Shown in pieces: positions 17,628 through 26,916 of a stretch of 64,000 nt of DNA. Position numbers and translations under genes: made by a program. Within the stretch, counting starts at the first letter, position 1, and the number at the start of each line of letters is the position of its first letter. Source of the DNA: Ramlibacter agri (GTDB lineage: Bacteria; Pseudomonadota; Gammaproteobacteria; Burkholderiales; Burkholderiaceae_C); contig NZ_JABBFX010000001.1 in assembly GCF_012927085.1 (NCBI RefSeq), positions 2,728,001 through 2,792,000 of the forward strand, written 5' to 3'. The notes under the pieces are model-generated. The model was not told the DNA's origin and did not search any database. It worked only from the letters and a program-made list of their open reading frames with translations.

Positions 17628-18629
17628 TCACTCCAGGGTCTTCCAGGCCGCGAACGCGAGACCGGTGCCGGTCAGCGCCGGCGTGCGGTAGCCCGGGATG
17701 TATTCCAGCCATTCCATGTCCAGGTCCTTGGCCATCTCGCCGACGACCAGCCAGTTGCGGATCTCCGAGCTGCCTGCCTGCAGGCGCTTCGGGTCGAAGC
17801 CGGCGAGCGCCGCGCTGTCCTTGTTGCGCACGGCGGCGATCACCTGCTGGTCCAGTTCCTCGTCCACCACGAAGTGGCTCAAGCCGCCGGAGGCGATGAC
17901 GCCCACGCGCAAGTCCTGCGGCCATTGCGCGACGAGCTCGCGCAGCGCCCGCCCCAGCGCCACGCAGCGCCGCGGCGTCGGCTGGTTGGGCGGATCGAAG
18001 GTGTTGAGGATGACGGGGATGACGGGCAGCTCGTGCGCGCCCAGCAGGCGGCGGTGCACGAACTGGAAGGCGTGGCCCTCGAACTGGCCGCGCTCCAGGC
18101 CATCGAGCGCGGCGATGTCGAAGTCGCGGTCGCACAGCTGGCGCACCAGCCACTGCGCGAGCTCGCTCTGCACCGGGTAGTCGCGGTCGCGTTCCGGCTC
18201 GTGCCGCCACATGCGCGCGGACTTCATCCAGCTGTCCGAAGGCGAGGCCGGTTCGCGCGCGGTGTTGCGGATGGTGTCGCCGTAGTAGATGGCGATCGCC
18301 GGATTGTTGGTGGTGCGGAACAGCTCGGTCTGGTCGTCGCCGACGATCAGCAGGACGTCCAGGCGGGCGGCGCGGATGCGATCGCCCAGGTGGTCCATCG
18401 CGGCCTGGGCGGCGTCGAAGCGTTCGCCCATCTTCACGGGCGTGACCCTCGCTTCGCTGCCGGGCGGCGCGGCCGCGAGCAGGGTTTCGTAGTCGGTGCG
18501 CTCGCCCTGGCGGTCGAAGTAGTGGGGGTTCTTGGGGTCGGCGGCGCGGAAGCCGTGCTGCCAGTCCTCGCGCTGCGAGACCAGCATGATGCTGTGGGAA
18601 GAGGCGAAGGCGGCGGCCAGTCTTGCCAT
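17628..18629 (-). CDS. class III extradiol ring-cleavage dioxygenase (LigB/DesZ-like)
   Basis: A 333-residue protein of the LigB superfamily. His12 in ASSHSIML fits the first iron ligand of LigB enzymes; LDVLLIVGDDQTELF and GVIASGGLSHFVVDE are further family segments. From memory it most resembles DesZ-type 3-O-methylgallate dioxygenases and LigB more than catechol 2,3-dioxygenases. There is no LigA-like small-subunit gene nearby, and I do not see that domain fused. It would open a di- or trihydroxylated ring. The downstream aldolase-like genes fit a 4-oxalomesaconate type of product. Exact substrate unknown. Confidence 0.85.
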   Translation of the reverse strand: MARLAAAFASSHSIMLVSQREDWQHGFRAADPKNPHYFDRQGERTDYETLLAAAPPGSEARVTPVKMGERFDAAQAAMDHLGDRIRAARLDVLLIVGDDQTELFRTTNNPAIAIYYGDTIRNTAREPASPSDSWMKSARMWRHEPERDRDYPVQSELAQWLVRQLCDRDFDIAALDGLERGQFEGHAFQFVHRRLLGAHELPVIPVILNTFDPPNQPTPRRCVALGRALRELVAQWPQDLRVGVIASGGLSHFVVDEELDQQVIAAVRNKDSAALAGFDPKRLQAGSSEIRNWLVVGEMAKDLDMEWLEYIPGYRTPALTGTGLAFAAWKTLE

Positions 18630-18636
18630 GATGTCC

Positions 18637-19839
18637 TCAAACGACGAAGCGCTCGCGCAGCTGCGCGATGCGATCGGGCGCGTAGCCCAGTTCCTGCAGG
18701 ATGGACTCGGTGTGGGCGCCCTGCAAGGGCGCGGCGTCCAGCCGCGTCTGCGCGCGCGGGTGCCGCGAGAACTGCATCGGCAGGCCGACGACCTCGATGC
18801 CGCCCAGCTCCGGATGCTGCATGGTCTGCGCGATGCCCAGGTGGCGGACTTGCGCGTCCGCGAACACGCGGTCCACGGTGTGGATGGGGCCGCAGGGCAC
18901 GCCGGCGCCCAGCAAGCGGTCGGTCCACCAGGCCGTGCTGTGCTGGCGGAAGCGCTCGCCTACGGCGGCATTCACGCGGTCACGGTTGTGCACGCGCTCG
19001 GGGTCGGAGCCGAAGCCCGGTTCGGTGACGAGATGCGGAACGTCGAGCGCTTCGCACAGGCGCTTCCACATGGTCTGGCCGATGGCGGCGATGTTGATGT
19101 GGCCGTCGCTGGTGGCGAACACGCCGGTGGGCACCGTCAGCGGATGCTCGTTGCCGGTGGATTGCGGCACCTTGCCGTCCACCAGCCATTGCGCGGCCTG
19201 GAAGTCCAGCATCGCGATCTGCGCTTCCAGCAGCGAGGTCTGCACCCACTGGCCTGCGCCGGTCGCCTCGCGTTCCAGCAGCGCCGCCATGATGGCCTGC
19301 GCGCAGAAGTGGCCGGCGCAGAGGTCGGCGATGGGGATGCCGGCGCGCATCGGGCCTTCGCCGGGGCGGCCGGTCACGCTCATGAGTCCGCCCATGCCCT
19401 GGGCGATGGAGTCGAAGCCGGGCCAGCCCATGGCCGGGCCGTCCTGGCCGAAGCCGGAGATGCTGGCGTAGACCAGCCGCGGATTGATCGCGCGCAGCGC
19501 ATCGGGGCCGATGCCCAGGCGGTGCTTGACGTCGGGCCGGTAGTTCTCGATGAAGACGTCCGCGCGCTGCACCAGCGCATGCAGGATCTCGCGGCCCTCG
19601 GCCTCCTTCATGTTGAGCGTCAGGCTCTCCTTGTTGCGGTGCAGGTTCTCGTAGTCGGCGCGGTTGTGGTCGCGCCCGCCGATCATGTCGTCGCCGCCAG
19701 GTGCGCCGGGCGGGATCTCCAGCTTGATGACGCGGGCGCCGAGGTCGGCGAAGGTGCGCACGGCGGTCGGGCCGGCGCGCACGCGCGAGGCATCGAGGAT
19801 CGTGAAGCGCGAGAGCGGGCCGGGGCGGGGCGTGTTCAT
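18637..19839 (-). CDS. family III CoA-transferase (CaiB/BaiF type)
   Basis: A 400-residue family III CoA-transferase. Typical segments are DASRVRAGPTAVRTFADLGARVIKLE at the N-terminus, NRADYENLHRNKESLTLNMK, and YASISGFGQDGP. The enzyme moves CoA between carboxylic acids through an aspartyl-anhydride intermediate. Its start overlaps the stop of the DUF35 gene (ATGA). In the island it could activate the imported aromatic acid or recycle CoA from a shortened side chain. The 18630-18636 gap to the dioxygenase is only seven bases. Confidence 0.9.
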   Translation of the reverse strand: MNTPRPGPLSRFTILDASRVRAGPTAVRTFADLGARVIKLEIPPGAPGGDDMIGGRDHNRADYENLHRNKESLTLNMKEAEGREILHALVQRADVFIENYRPDVKHRLGIGPDALRAINPRLVYASISGFGQDGPAMGWPGFDSIAQGMGGLMSVTGRPGEGPMRAGIPIADLCAGHFCAQAIMAALLEREATGAGQWVQTSLLEAQIAMLDFQAAQWLVDGKVPQSTGNEHPLTVPTGVFATSDGHINIAAIGQTMWKRLCEALDVPHLVTEPGFGSDPERVHNRDRVNAAVGERFRQHSTAWWTDRLLGAGVPCGPIHTVDRVFADAQVRHLGIAQTMQHPELGGIEVVGLPMQFSRHPRAQTRLDAAPLQGAHTESILQELGYAPDRIAQLRERFVV

Positions 19840-20228
19840 TCCTGCGCCTCCACCGGCGTGAACATCGGCACCGCGTGGCCGCTGTGCGAGGGCTTGAACA
19901 CGACGCGCACGGCAGCGCCGATGGCGACGCGTGCGGGGTCGCAGTCGACCAGGTTGCTCATCACCGTCACGCCCTCGGCGAGTGTGACGAAGGCGAGGGT
20001 GTACGCGTCCTCGCCCTTGCCCATGGTGCTGAAGGAATAGACGCTGCCGGTGCCGGTGGCATCGACCCAGGCGGTGTCCTCCGCCAGGCAGAAGGGACAG
20101 ATGTCGCGGGGATAGTGGTGCACGCGGCCGCAGGCATTGCACTTCTTCAGCAGCAGGCGGCCCTGGTCCGCGGCCTGCCAGAAGGGCAGCGACTCGGGCA
20201 GCGCCTGCGGTGCGGGGATCTTGCGCAT
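19836..20228 (-). CDS. OB-fold DUF35 zinc-ribbon protein (thiolase partner)
   Basis: A 130-residue protein with the DUF35 layout: an N-terminal helix, a zinc ribbon with CNACGRVHHYPRDICPFC (about residues 30-47), and a C-terminal OB fold (GTGSVYSFSTM onward). In bacteria and archaea such proteins bind thiolases of the SCP-x/lipid-transfer type and help channel acyl-CoA. The thiolase gene lies immediately upstream, five bases away, which supports a heteromeric complex here. Confidence 0.9.
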   Translation of the reverse strand: MRKIPAPQALPESLPFWQAADQGRLLLKKCNACGRVHHYPRDICPFCLAEDTAWVDATGTGSVYSFSTMGKGEDAYTLAFVTLAEGVTVMSNLVDCDPARVAIGAAVRVVFKPSHSGHAVPMFTPVEAQE

Positions 20229-20233
20229 GGTGC

Positions 20234-21451
20234 TCAAAGCCTTTCGAGGATGAGGGTGGCGGCCGTGTGGCGCGAAGCGAGCGCGCCGCCGATGCCGCTG
20301 GCCAGCGCCCAGGCGCAGCCGGGTACCTGCACGGCGGGGTGCGCTTCGCCGCGCAGCTGGCGCACGGCCTCGATCACCTTGGTGACGCCACCGCGGTTGG
20401 CAGGGTGGTTGCTGCACAGGCCGCCGCCGTCGGTGTTGAAGGGCAGCCTGCCCTGGCCGGAGATGAGGTTGCCGTCGGCGACGAAGCGCCCGCCTTCGCC
20501 CTTGCGGCAGAAGCCCAGGTCCTCCAGCTGCATCAGCACGGTGATGGTGAAGCTGTCGTAGAGGGAGGCGTACTGGATGTCAGCCGGCGTGATGCCTGCT
20601 TCCGCGAAAGCGCGCGGGCCGGACCAGGCGGCGGCGGAATACGTCAGGTCCACCTGGCCGCCCATGCCGTGCTTCTGCGCCTCGCCGGTGCCGCGCACGA
20701 CGATCTGCGGGCGCTTCAGTTCGCGCGCGATCTCGGGACGAGTGACGATCAGCGCGCCGCCGCCATCACTCATCACGCAGCAGTCCAGCCGGCGTAGCGG
20801 GTCGCTGACCAGGGGCGAGGCCAGCACTTCTTCCACGGTCACCGGCTTGCGCAGCAGCGCGTGCGGGTTGTGCTGCGCGTGCTGCGAGGCGGCGACCTTG
20901 ATCCAGGCGAGCTGCTCGGAGGTGGTGCCGAATTCGTGCATGTGCCGCTTGGCGACCATGGCATAGAGGTTCTGAGTCGCCGGCCCATAGGGCAGCTCGA
21001 AGGCCAGCTCCGGCGCGTCGGGGTCCGGCGCCTTCAGCGCCAGCGGCGCCTTCGCGGGCCGGCCATCGGCGGCCGCGGCAGCGGCGCGCGCCTGCGCTTC
21101 CGCCAGCGCGGCGCGTGGGCGCCCCGCCAGCGTGATCAAGGCGATGTTGCAGCGGCCGGCCGCGATGGCTTCGGCCGCATGCGCCACGTGCAGGATGGGC
21201 GCGGAGCCGCCACATTCGGTGGAGTCCAGGTGGCGCAGCTTGAGTCCCAGGTATTCCGCCACGGTGGCGGTGCCCAGGCCGGGTGCGTCGCCGGCGCAGA
21301 AGTAGCCGTCGATGTCGTCCTTGGCCAGGCCGGCGTCGGCCAGCGCGCCCTTGGCGACGTCGGCGTGCAGGCGCAGCACCGAGCGGTTCTCGGCCAGCCG
21401 GGTGGGGTGTTCGTAGGCCCCGACGATGCAGGCCTTTCCGTTCAGGGACAT
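20234..21451 (-). CDS. thiolase family protein (SCP-x / lipid-transfer type)
   Basis: A 405-residue thiolase-fold protein. STECGGSAPILHVAHAAEAI carries the likely nucleophilic Cys near residue 80, and GGGLCSNHPANRGGVTKVIEAVRQLRGEA carries the C-terminal His region typical of the SCP-x-like branch. With its DUF35 partner it would cleave a 3-ketoacyl-CoA (or run the reverse aldol-type reaction, as in steroid side-chain systems). I use the ATG at 21451 (MSLNGKACIVGAYEHP). It is the thiolysis step matching the hydratase and dehydrogenase genes on the other arm. Confidence 0.9.
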   Translation of the reverse strand: MSLNGKACIVGAYEHPTRLAENRSVLRLHADVAKGALADAGLAKDDIDGYFCAGDAPGLGTATVAEYLGLKLRHLDSTECGGSAPILHVAHAAEAIAAGRCNIALITLAGRPRAALAEAQARAAAAAADGRPAKAPLALKAPDPDAPELAFELPYGPATQNLYAMVAKRHMHEFGTTSEQLAWIKVAASQHAQHNPHALLRKPVTVEEVLASPLVSDPLRRLDCCVMSDGGGALIVTRPEIARELKRPQIVVRGTGEAQKHGMGGQVDLTYSAAAWSGPRAFAEAGITPADIQYASLYDSFTITVLMQLEDLGFCRKGEGGRFVADGNLISGQGRLPFNTDGGGLCSNHPANRGGVTKVIEAVRQLRGEAHPAVQVPGCAWALASGIGGALASRHTAATLILERL

Positions 21452-21462
21452 GGGTAGTTTCC

Positions 21463-22437
21463 TCACTGCTCCGGCGTGAAGCCGCTGGACTTGATGATCG
21501 GGCCCCAATAGGCGAGCTCCTTGCGCTGCAAGGCGTCCATCTCCTTCGCGGGGCGGTAGTCGGGGCTGAGCGACAGCTTGCTCAGTTGCTCGCGCACCTC
21601 GGGCAGGCCCAGCGCGAACTGCAGCGCGCGCTGCATGCGATCCAGCTGCACCGGCGGCGTCTTCGCCGGCGCCCAGAAGGCGGTCCAGGCGTCGCCCGTG
21701 TCGACCGCGATGCCTTGCTCCATCAGCGTGGGCACGTCCGGCAGCAGCGGCGAACGCTTCGCGCCGAACACGCCGAGCACGCGGACCTTGCCGCCTTTCA
21801 GGTGCGGCAGCACGTCGCTGGCGGTCATCACGCCGGCCGGGACCTGGCCACCGAGGAGGTCCGTGATCAGCGGGCCGTTACCGCGATAGGGCACGACCTG
21901 CATCTCCACGCCCGCCGCCTTGCCGAACTGCATGCCCGAGAAGTGGGTCTGGCCGCCCGCGCCAGCCGAGCCGAAGCTGGTGTCCTTGGGGTGGGCCTTC
22001 AGCCACTGCACGTATTCGACGGCGTTCTTCACCGGCATCTGCGTGCCGACGGCCAGCGCCAGCGGATAGGACGCCACCACCGCGACCGGCGCGAAGTCCT
22101 GCAGCATGTCGTAGCGCAGCACGCTGGTGGGGTACAGCAGCTGCTGGAACACCGGCGTGGCATTCGGCGCCACCATGTAGGTCAGGCCGTCGGGCGCGCT
22201 CGCCTTCAGCAGCTGCGCGGCGATGCGGCCGCCGGCGCCCGGCTTGTTTTCCACCAGTACCGGCTGCTTCAGCGTGGCGGACAGCTTGTCGGCCAGCACG
22301 CGCGCGATGGTGTCGGTGGAGCCGCCCGGCGGGAAGCCCACCAGCAGCCGGATGGTTTCGCCCTGTGCGTGCGCGGCGAACGAGAAGCCCAGGGCCAGCC
22401 CGGCCAAGCCGGATTGCAGGGCGCGGAAGAATCGCAT
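21463..22437 (-). CDS. Bug/TctC-family substrate receptor
   Basis: A 324-residue periplasmic receptor with a signal peptide (MRFFRALQSGLAGLALGFSF, cleavage after AHA). The mature protein has LLVGFPPGGSTDTIARVLAD and VENKPGAGGRIAAQLL, the Bug-family ligand-pocket motifs. It is embedded in the leftward operon between the thiolase and an acyl-CoA dehydrogenase. It resembles the receptor at 30660 on the other arm (both carry PNATPxF and a shared 'SxYPLxxGxxM' stretch), so the two arms may import related compounds. No membrane subunits are linked. Confidence 0.92.
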   Translation of the reverse strand: MRFFRALQSGLAGLALGFSFAAHAQGETIRLLVGFPPGGSTDTIARVLADKLSATLKQPVLVENKPGAGGRIAAQLLKASAPDGLTYMVAPNATPVFQQLLYPTSVLRYDMLQDFAPVAVVASYPLALAVGTQMPVKNAVEYVQWLKAHPKDTSFGSAGAGGQTHFSGMQFGKAAGVEMQVVPYRGNGPLITDLLGGQVPAGVMTASDVLPHLKGGKVRVLGVFGAKRSPLLPDVPTLMEQGIAVDTGDAWTAFWAPAKTPPVQLDRMQRALQFALGLPEVREQLSKLSLSPDYRPAKEMDALQRKELAYWGPIIKSSGFTPEQ

Positions 22438-22456
22438 GCTTGTCTCCTTGGTGTGT

Positions 22457-23563
22457 TCAGTTCGTGGCCAGGACGTGCCGCAGGTGGAAGGCGGCGTCGC
22501 CGGCTTGCTGGCCGATGGCGATGAGGCGCTTGGCGTAGTGGCCGACGCGGCATTCGTCGGTCATGCCCATGGCCCCGTGCATCTGGATGGTGGCCAGGCC
22601 GGCGCGGCGGCCCGCTTGCGACGCGAACACCTTGGCGGCGGACACCAGGCGGCGCCGCTGCACCGGCTCGCCTGCCGCCACCGCCATCGCGGCGACGCAG
22701 GCCATGGACTTGAGCTGTTCCAGGTCGATCGCGAGATCGGCCACGCGGTGCTGCAGCACCTGGAATTTCGCCAGCGGCGCGCCGAACTGCTTGCGCGTGC
22801 GCAGGTGGTCCACCGTCGCCGCCAGCAGGGCTTCGACGGCGCCGGCCGTTTCCGCGCAGAGCGCGGCGATGCCGGCGTCGAGCGCGGCTTCGATCGCGTC
22901 CTCGACGCCGTCGGTCGCGAGCAGGCGCGCTTCCGCCAGCGTGACCGCTTCGAAGTCCACGTGCGCCGCGCGCCGGCCGTCCAGCGTGTCGAAGCCGTGC
23001 ACGCGCACGCCGGGCGTGGCTGCATCGACGGCGAAGACGGCCAGGCCCGTCGCGCTGCGCGCCACGACCAGGAACAGCGACGCGCTGTCGCCATGCAGGA
23101 CGAAGGTCTTGCGGCCTTGCAGCTCCCAGCCGCGCGGCGTGCGCGTGGCCTGCAGCCGCGGCGCGGTCCAGTCGTAGCGCTGGCCTTCTTCTGCAATCGC
23201 CAGCGCCGCCTGCATCTCACCGCTGGCCAGCGCGGGAAGCCATTGCAGCTTCTGTTCGGGCGTGCCGAGCGCCGCCAGCAGCTGGCCGGCGATGACAGTG
23301 GAGGCCACGAAGGCACCGCCGCCTAGTGCGCGTCCCAGCTCCTGCGCCGCCAGCATCACTTCGATGGCCCCTTGGCCGCTGCCGCCGAAGGCGGCGGGGA
23401 GGGGCAGGCCCAGCAGGCCCAGCTTGGCCATGCCCTTCCAGCGCTGCCTGGCCTGTTCCGCGCTCTCGGGGTTGCCGCGGTGCTGCGCCGGGTATTCGCC
23501 TTCGCAGAAGCGTTGCACGGCTTCGCGCAGCGCCAGGTGGTCGTCGTCCAGTGCGAAGTCCAT
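22457..23563 (-). CDS. acyl-CoA dehydrogenase family protein (short form)
   Basis: A 368-residue acyl-CoA dehydrogenase homologue. Seen are FALDDDHLALREAVQRFCEGEYP at the N-terminus, GLPLPAAFGGSGQGAIE, and IQMHGAMGMTDECRVGHYAKR near the C-terminus, the FAD-binding terminal helix region. It is shorter and more divergent than its neighbour. It starts one base after the stop of the other dehydrogenase, a pairing known from alpha2beta2 heteromeric enzymes of steroid side-chain degradation. A joint heterocomplex is therefore likely. Confidence 0.88.
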   Translation of the reverse strand: MDFALDDDHLALREAVQRFCEGEYPAQHRGNPESAEQARQRWKGMAKLGLLGLPLPAAFGGSGQGAIEVMLAAQELGRALGGGAFVASTVIAGQLLAALGTPEQKLQWLPALASGEMQAALAIAEEGQRYDWTAPRLQATRTPRGWELQGRKTFVLHGDSASLFLVVARSATGLAVFAVDAATPGVRVHGFDTLDGRRAAHVDFEAVTLAEARLLATDGVEDAIEAALDAGIAALCAETAGAVEALLAATVDHLRTRKQFGAPLAKFQVLQHRVADLAIDLEQLKSMACVAAMAVAAGEPVQRRRLVSAAKVFASQAGRRAGLATIQMHGAMGMTDECRVGHYAKRLIAIGQQAGDAAFHLRHVLATN

Positions 23564-23564
23564 T

Positions 23565-24758
23565 TCAATACACCTCCAAGGTGGCGCGGGCGATGAGGTT
23601 GCGCTGGACCTCGTTCGTGCCGCCGTAGATGGACACCTTGCGGGCGTCCAGGCAGTTGGCCGCGACGGCCGTGAGCTCCGGTGCGACCGCGGCTTCGTCC
23701 AGGTGTTCGAGGAATTGCGCTTCGGTGGAGAAGGGCAGGGCGTCGGGCCCGGCGATGTCCACCAGCGTCTCGTAGATGGCCTGCCGCAGCTCGGTGCCCC
23801 GCACCTTCAGCATCGATGCCTCGACGGCTGGCGTGCGGCTGCCCTGGCCTGGGGCGAGCAGGCGCAGCGCGGTGGCTTCCAGCGCGATCAGCTCCACCTC
23901 GAACTGCGCCAGGCGCGCCTGCAGCAGTGCGTCATCGGCCAGGCCTTGTTGCGCGGCCAGCTGGCGCGCGCGGGCCAGTTGCTGCTTGCAGGAGCCGATG
24001 CCGGCGATGCCGGTGCGCTCGTGTCCCAGCAGGTACTTGCCGTAGCTCCAGCCCTTGTGCAGCTCGCCGACCAGGTTCTCCACCGGCACCCGCACGTTGT
24101 CCAGGAAGCACTCGTTCAGGTCGGTGCCGCCTTCCAGCATGCGGATGGGCCGCACGGTGAGGCCGGGCGACTTCATGTCGATCAGCAGGAAGGAGATGCC
24201 TTCCTGCGGCTTGGCGGCCGTGGGATCGGTGCGCACCAGCGCGAACATCATCGAGCACCACTGTGCATACGAGGTCCACACCTTGTGGCCGTTGACGACG
24301 AAGTGCTTGCCGTCCGGCTCCAGCACCGCGGTCGTGCGTACGGCGGCCAGGTCCGAGCCGGCGCCCGGCTCGGAAAATCCTTGTGCCCACCAGGTGCGGC
24401 TGGCGCGGATGTCGGGCAGGTACCTGGCCTTCTGGTCCGGCGTGCCGAAGGCGATCAGCACCGGCCCCAGCATCTGGATGCCGCTGGCGATGATGCGCGG
24501 CGCGCCGGCCAGCAAGGTCTCCTCGTCGAAGATGTAGCGCTGCACGTGGTTCCAGCCCGGGCCGCCGTGCTCCGGCGGCCAGCCGGGGGTGAGCCAGCCG
24601 CGCTCCTCGAGCAGGTTGAACCAGGTGAGGTAGTCGGCGTGCTCCAGGCGCAGCCCGAGTTCGACCTTGCGCTTGATGTCGGCGGGCAGCTTGGCGCGCA
24701 CGAAGGCGCGCACTTCCTGGCGGAAGGCCTCTTCGGCCGCGGTGAATTGCAGTCGCAT
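23565..24758 (-). CDS. acyl-CoA dehydrogenase family protein
   Basis: A 397-residue acyl-CoA dehydrogenase. It shows WWAQGFSEPGAGSDLAAVRT (FAD/substrate segment), VNGHKVWTSYAQWCSMMFALVR, and the C-terminal IYGGTNEVQRNLIARATL. It would introduce an alpha-beta double bond in the acyl-CoA side chain with electrons passed to ETF (ETF genes are not in this window). It lies four bases after the acyl-CoA synthetase gene, so activation and first oxidation are co-expressed. Confidence 0.92.
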   Translation of the reverse strand: MRLQFTAAEEAFRQEVRAFVRAKLPADIKRKVELGLRLEHADYLTWFNLLEERGWLTPGWPPEHGGPGWNHVQRYIFDEETLLAGAPRIIASGIQMLGPVLIAFGTPDQKARYLPDIRASRTWWAQGFSEPGAGSDLAAVRTTAVLEPDGKHFVVNGHKVWTSYAQWCSMMFALVRTDPTAAKPQEGISFLLIDMKSPGLTVRPIRMLEGGTDLNECFLDNVRVPVENLVGELHKGWSYGKYLLGHERTGIAGIGSCKQQLARARQLAAQQGLADDALLQARLAQFEVELIALEATALRLLAPGQGSRTPAVEASMLKVRGTELRQAIYETLVDIAGPDALPFSTEAQFLEHLDEAAVAPELTAVAANCLDARKVSIYGGTNEVQRNLIARATLEVY

Positions 24759-24762
24759 GGCT

Positions 24763-26877
24763 TCACATTTCCTTGGCGACGATCAGGGCGTCCAGGGCCA
24801 GCACGCCCTCGGAGTAGGCGACCAGCGGGTTGATGTCGATCTCCTGCAGGCGCGGGTCCGCGCGCATCTGCGCACCCACGCGGGCCACCGCGCGGGCGAC
24901 CGCCGCGATGTCGACGGCGGCGGCGCCGCGCGTGCCGCGCAGCACGGCGGCCGCCTTCAGGCGCTGCAGTTCCTGGACGATGTCTTCCTCTGCCAGGTCG
25001 GGGGCGAGCAAGCGCACGTCCTTCAGCGCCTCGATCCAGATGCCGCCCAGGCCGACCAGCAGCACGGGGCCCCAGTCGGCATCGCGCTTCGCGCCCACCA
25101 CCAACTCCAGGCCGCGCGCGCCCATGGCTTCCACCAGCGCGCCATCGAGCTGCAAGGCGGGCCGGTGCTGCCGCACGTTGGCGTACAGGCGCTCCCAGCC
25201 GGCGCGCAGCGCCGCTTCGTCCGGCAGGCCCACCAGCACGCCGCCGGCGTCGCTCTTGTGCGGCAGTTCGCTGGCTTGCGCCTTCAGGACCACCGGATAG
25301 CCGATGGTTCGCGCGATGCGAACGGCCTCGTCGGCGCTGGTCGCCAGTTCGCCGGGCGGGATGGCGAGGCCGGCCTGCGCCAGCCAGCGCTTGCCCTGGT
25401 ATTCGGCGAAGGTGCCGTTGGCGGGAATGGCGCCGGGCAGCGGCAGGGCCGGATGCGCGGCGGTCGAGGCGCGCTCGGCACGCTGCAGCGCTTCTGCATA
25501 CGCGCCGACCTGGCGCAGCGCGCGCAGCGCGCGGTCGGCCGAGCGGAACAGGGCCACGCCACTGGCCTGGATCGCGTCGTGGAAGAAGGGCTCGATGGGA
25601 CTGTCGTCGCCGGTGAGCACCAGCACCGCCGGCTTGCTGGCCCGCGCCAGCGCCGGCACGATGTGCGCGGCCTTGTCCTGCTGCGCGACCGAAGGGCCGA
25701 CGGGAATCGCGAGCACCACGTTGCCGATGTTGCGGTCGGCCACCAGCGTCAGCAGCAACTCGCCCACCAGTCCCGGCTGGCGCACGCCGATGGTGGTGTA
25801 GTCCAGTGGGTTTTCAGGGACCGCATAGGCGGGCAGCATCCCGCGCAGCTGCTGCGCGGTGTCGTCCGTCAGGGTGGGCAGCGGCAGGCTCAGGTCCTCC
25901 GCGAAATCCAGCGCGATGTTCTTCATGGCGCCGGAGCCGGTCATGAAGGCCGTGCCGCCGGCGGCCGGCCGCGGATGGCGCTGCAGGATGGCTGTGACGT
26001 CCAGCAGTTCGTCCAGCGAGTCCACGACCACCACGGCTTCGCGGCGCAGCACCGCGCAGGCGGTGGCATGGTCGCCGGCGAGCGCGCCGGTGTGCGACTG
26101 CGCGGCCTCGCGGGCGCGCGCGCTGCGCCCGGGCATCAGCAGCACGATGGGCTTGCCGGCCGCGCGGGCCTCGGCCGCGAGCGCGCGGAAGCGCTTCGGC
26201 GCGCGCAACTGCTCGGCATACACGGTGACCAGGCGCACCTGCGGGTCGGCCAGGTAGTCGGCCAGCACGTCTTCCACCGCGACGTTGGCTTCGTTGCCGG
26301 TGGAGAACACGGTGCGCACGGGCACGCCGCGCGCCAGCAGGGCGTCGCGCAGGTTGGCGGCCATGAAGCCGCTCTGGGCCACGATGGCCACGCCCGGACG
26401 CGTCTCGCGTTCGCGCGCGGGCAGCGGCTCGAAGGTGACCGGCACGCCATCGGCCAGGTTGCTGAAGCCCATGCAGTTGGGGCCCACCAGCAGGATGCCG
26501 CCTTCGTGTGCCGCCTGCGCCAGTTGCTGCTGGCGCGCCTGGCCTTCGGGGCCCGCTTCTGCGTAGCCGGAGGCGAACAGCACGGCGGCGTGGCAGCGGC
26601 GCGCGGCCAGCTGCCGCACGGCGTCGAGCACGCCAGTTTCGGGAATGGCCAGCACTGCGAGGTCGATGCCTTCGGGCAACAGCTCGATGGCTTTGACGCA
26701 GGGGCGGCCGTTGATCTGTTCGCTGCTGCGGCTGACCAGGTGCAGCTGGCCCTCGAAGCCGGCGCGCTCCAGGTTGCCTTGCACGAAGCCGCCGAAGGAC
26801 CGCGGGTCGGCCGAGGCGCCCACGATGGCGATGGAGCGCGGACGCAGCACGCGTGCGAGCGGGGAGGCGGGGGACAT
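24763..26877 (-). CDS. acetate--CoA ligase family protein (NDP-forming acyl-CoA synthetase)
   Basis: A 704-residue fused ADP-forming-type acyl-CoA synthetase. The N-terminal CoA-binding domain has RSIAIVGASADPRSFGGF. The middle carries the catalytic-His region ARARAAQSHTGALAGDHATA. The C-terminal ATP-grasp domain has IGYPVVLKAQASELPHKSDAGGV. I place the start at the ATG at 26877 (MSPASPLARVLRPRSIAIVG) because the domain begins right after it; longer in-frame starts would run through the regulatory region. First gene of the leftward operon, it probably makes the CoA thioester of the pathway substrate. Confidence 0.88.
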   Translation of the reverse strand: MSPASPLARVLRPRSIAIVGASADPRSFGGFVQGNLERAGFEGQLHLVSRSSEQINGRPCVKAIELLPEGIDLAVLAIPETGVLDAVRQLAARRCHAAVLFASGYAEAGPEGQARQQQLAQAAHEGGILLVGPNCMGFSNLADGVPVTFEPLPARERETRPGVAIVAQSGFMAANLRDALLARGVPVRTVFSTGNEANVAVEDVLADYLADPQVRLVTVYAEQLRAPKRFRALAAEARAAGKPIVLLMPGRSARAREAAQSHTGALAGDHATACAVLRREAVVVVDSLDELLDVTAILQRHPRPAAGGTAFMTGSGAMKNIALDFAEDLSLPLPTLTDDTAQQLRGMLPAYAVPENPLDYTTIGVRQPGLVGELLLTLVADRNIGNVVLAIPVGPSVAQQDKAAHIVPALARASKPAVLVLTGDDSPIEPFFHDAIQASGVALFRSADRALRALRQVGAYAEALQRAERASTAAHPALPLPGAIPANGTFAEYQGKRWLAQAGLAIPPGELATSADEAVRIARTIGYPVVLKAQASELPHKSDAGGVLVGLPDEAALRAGWERLYANVRQHRPALQLDGALVEAMGARGLELVVGAKRDADWGPVLLVGLGGIWIEALKDVRLLAPDLAEEDIVQELQRLKAAAVLRGTRGAAAVDIAAVARAVARVGAQMRADPRLQEIDINPLVAYSEGVLALDALIVAKEM

Positions 26878-26916
26878 GGAGCCGGGGACCTTTCTGGATG
26901 CAGTACGTGGATTCTG

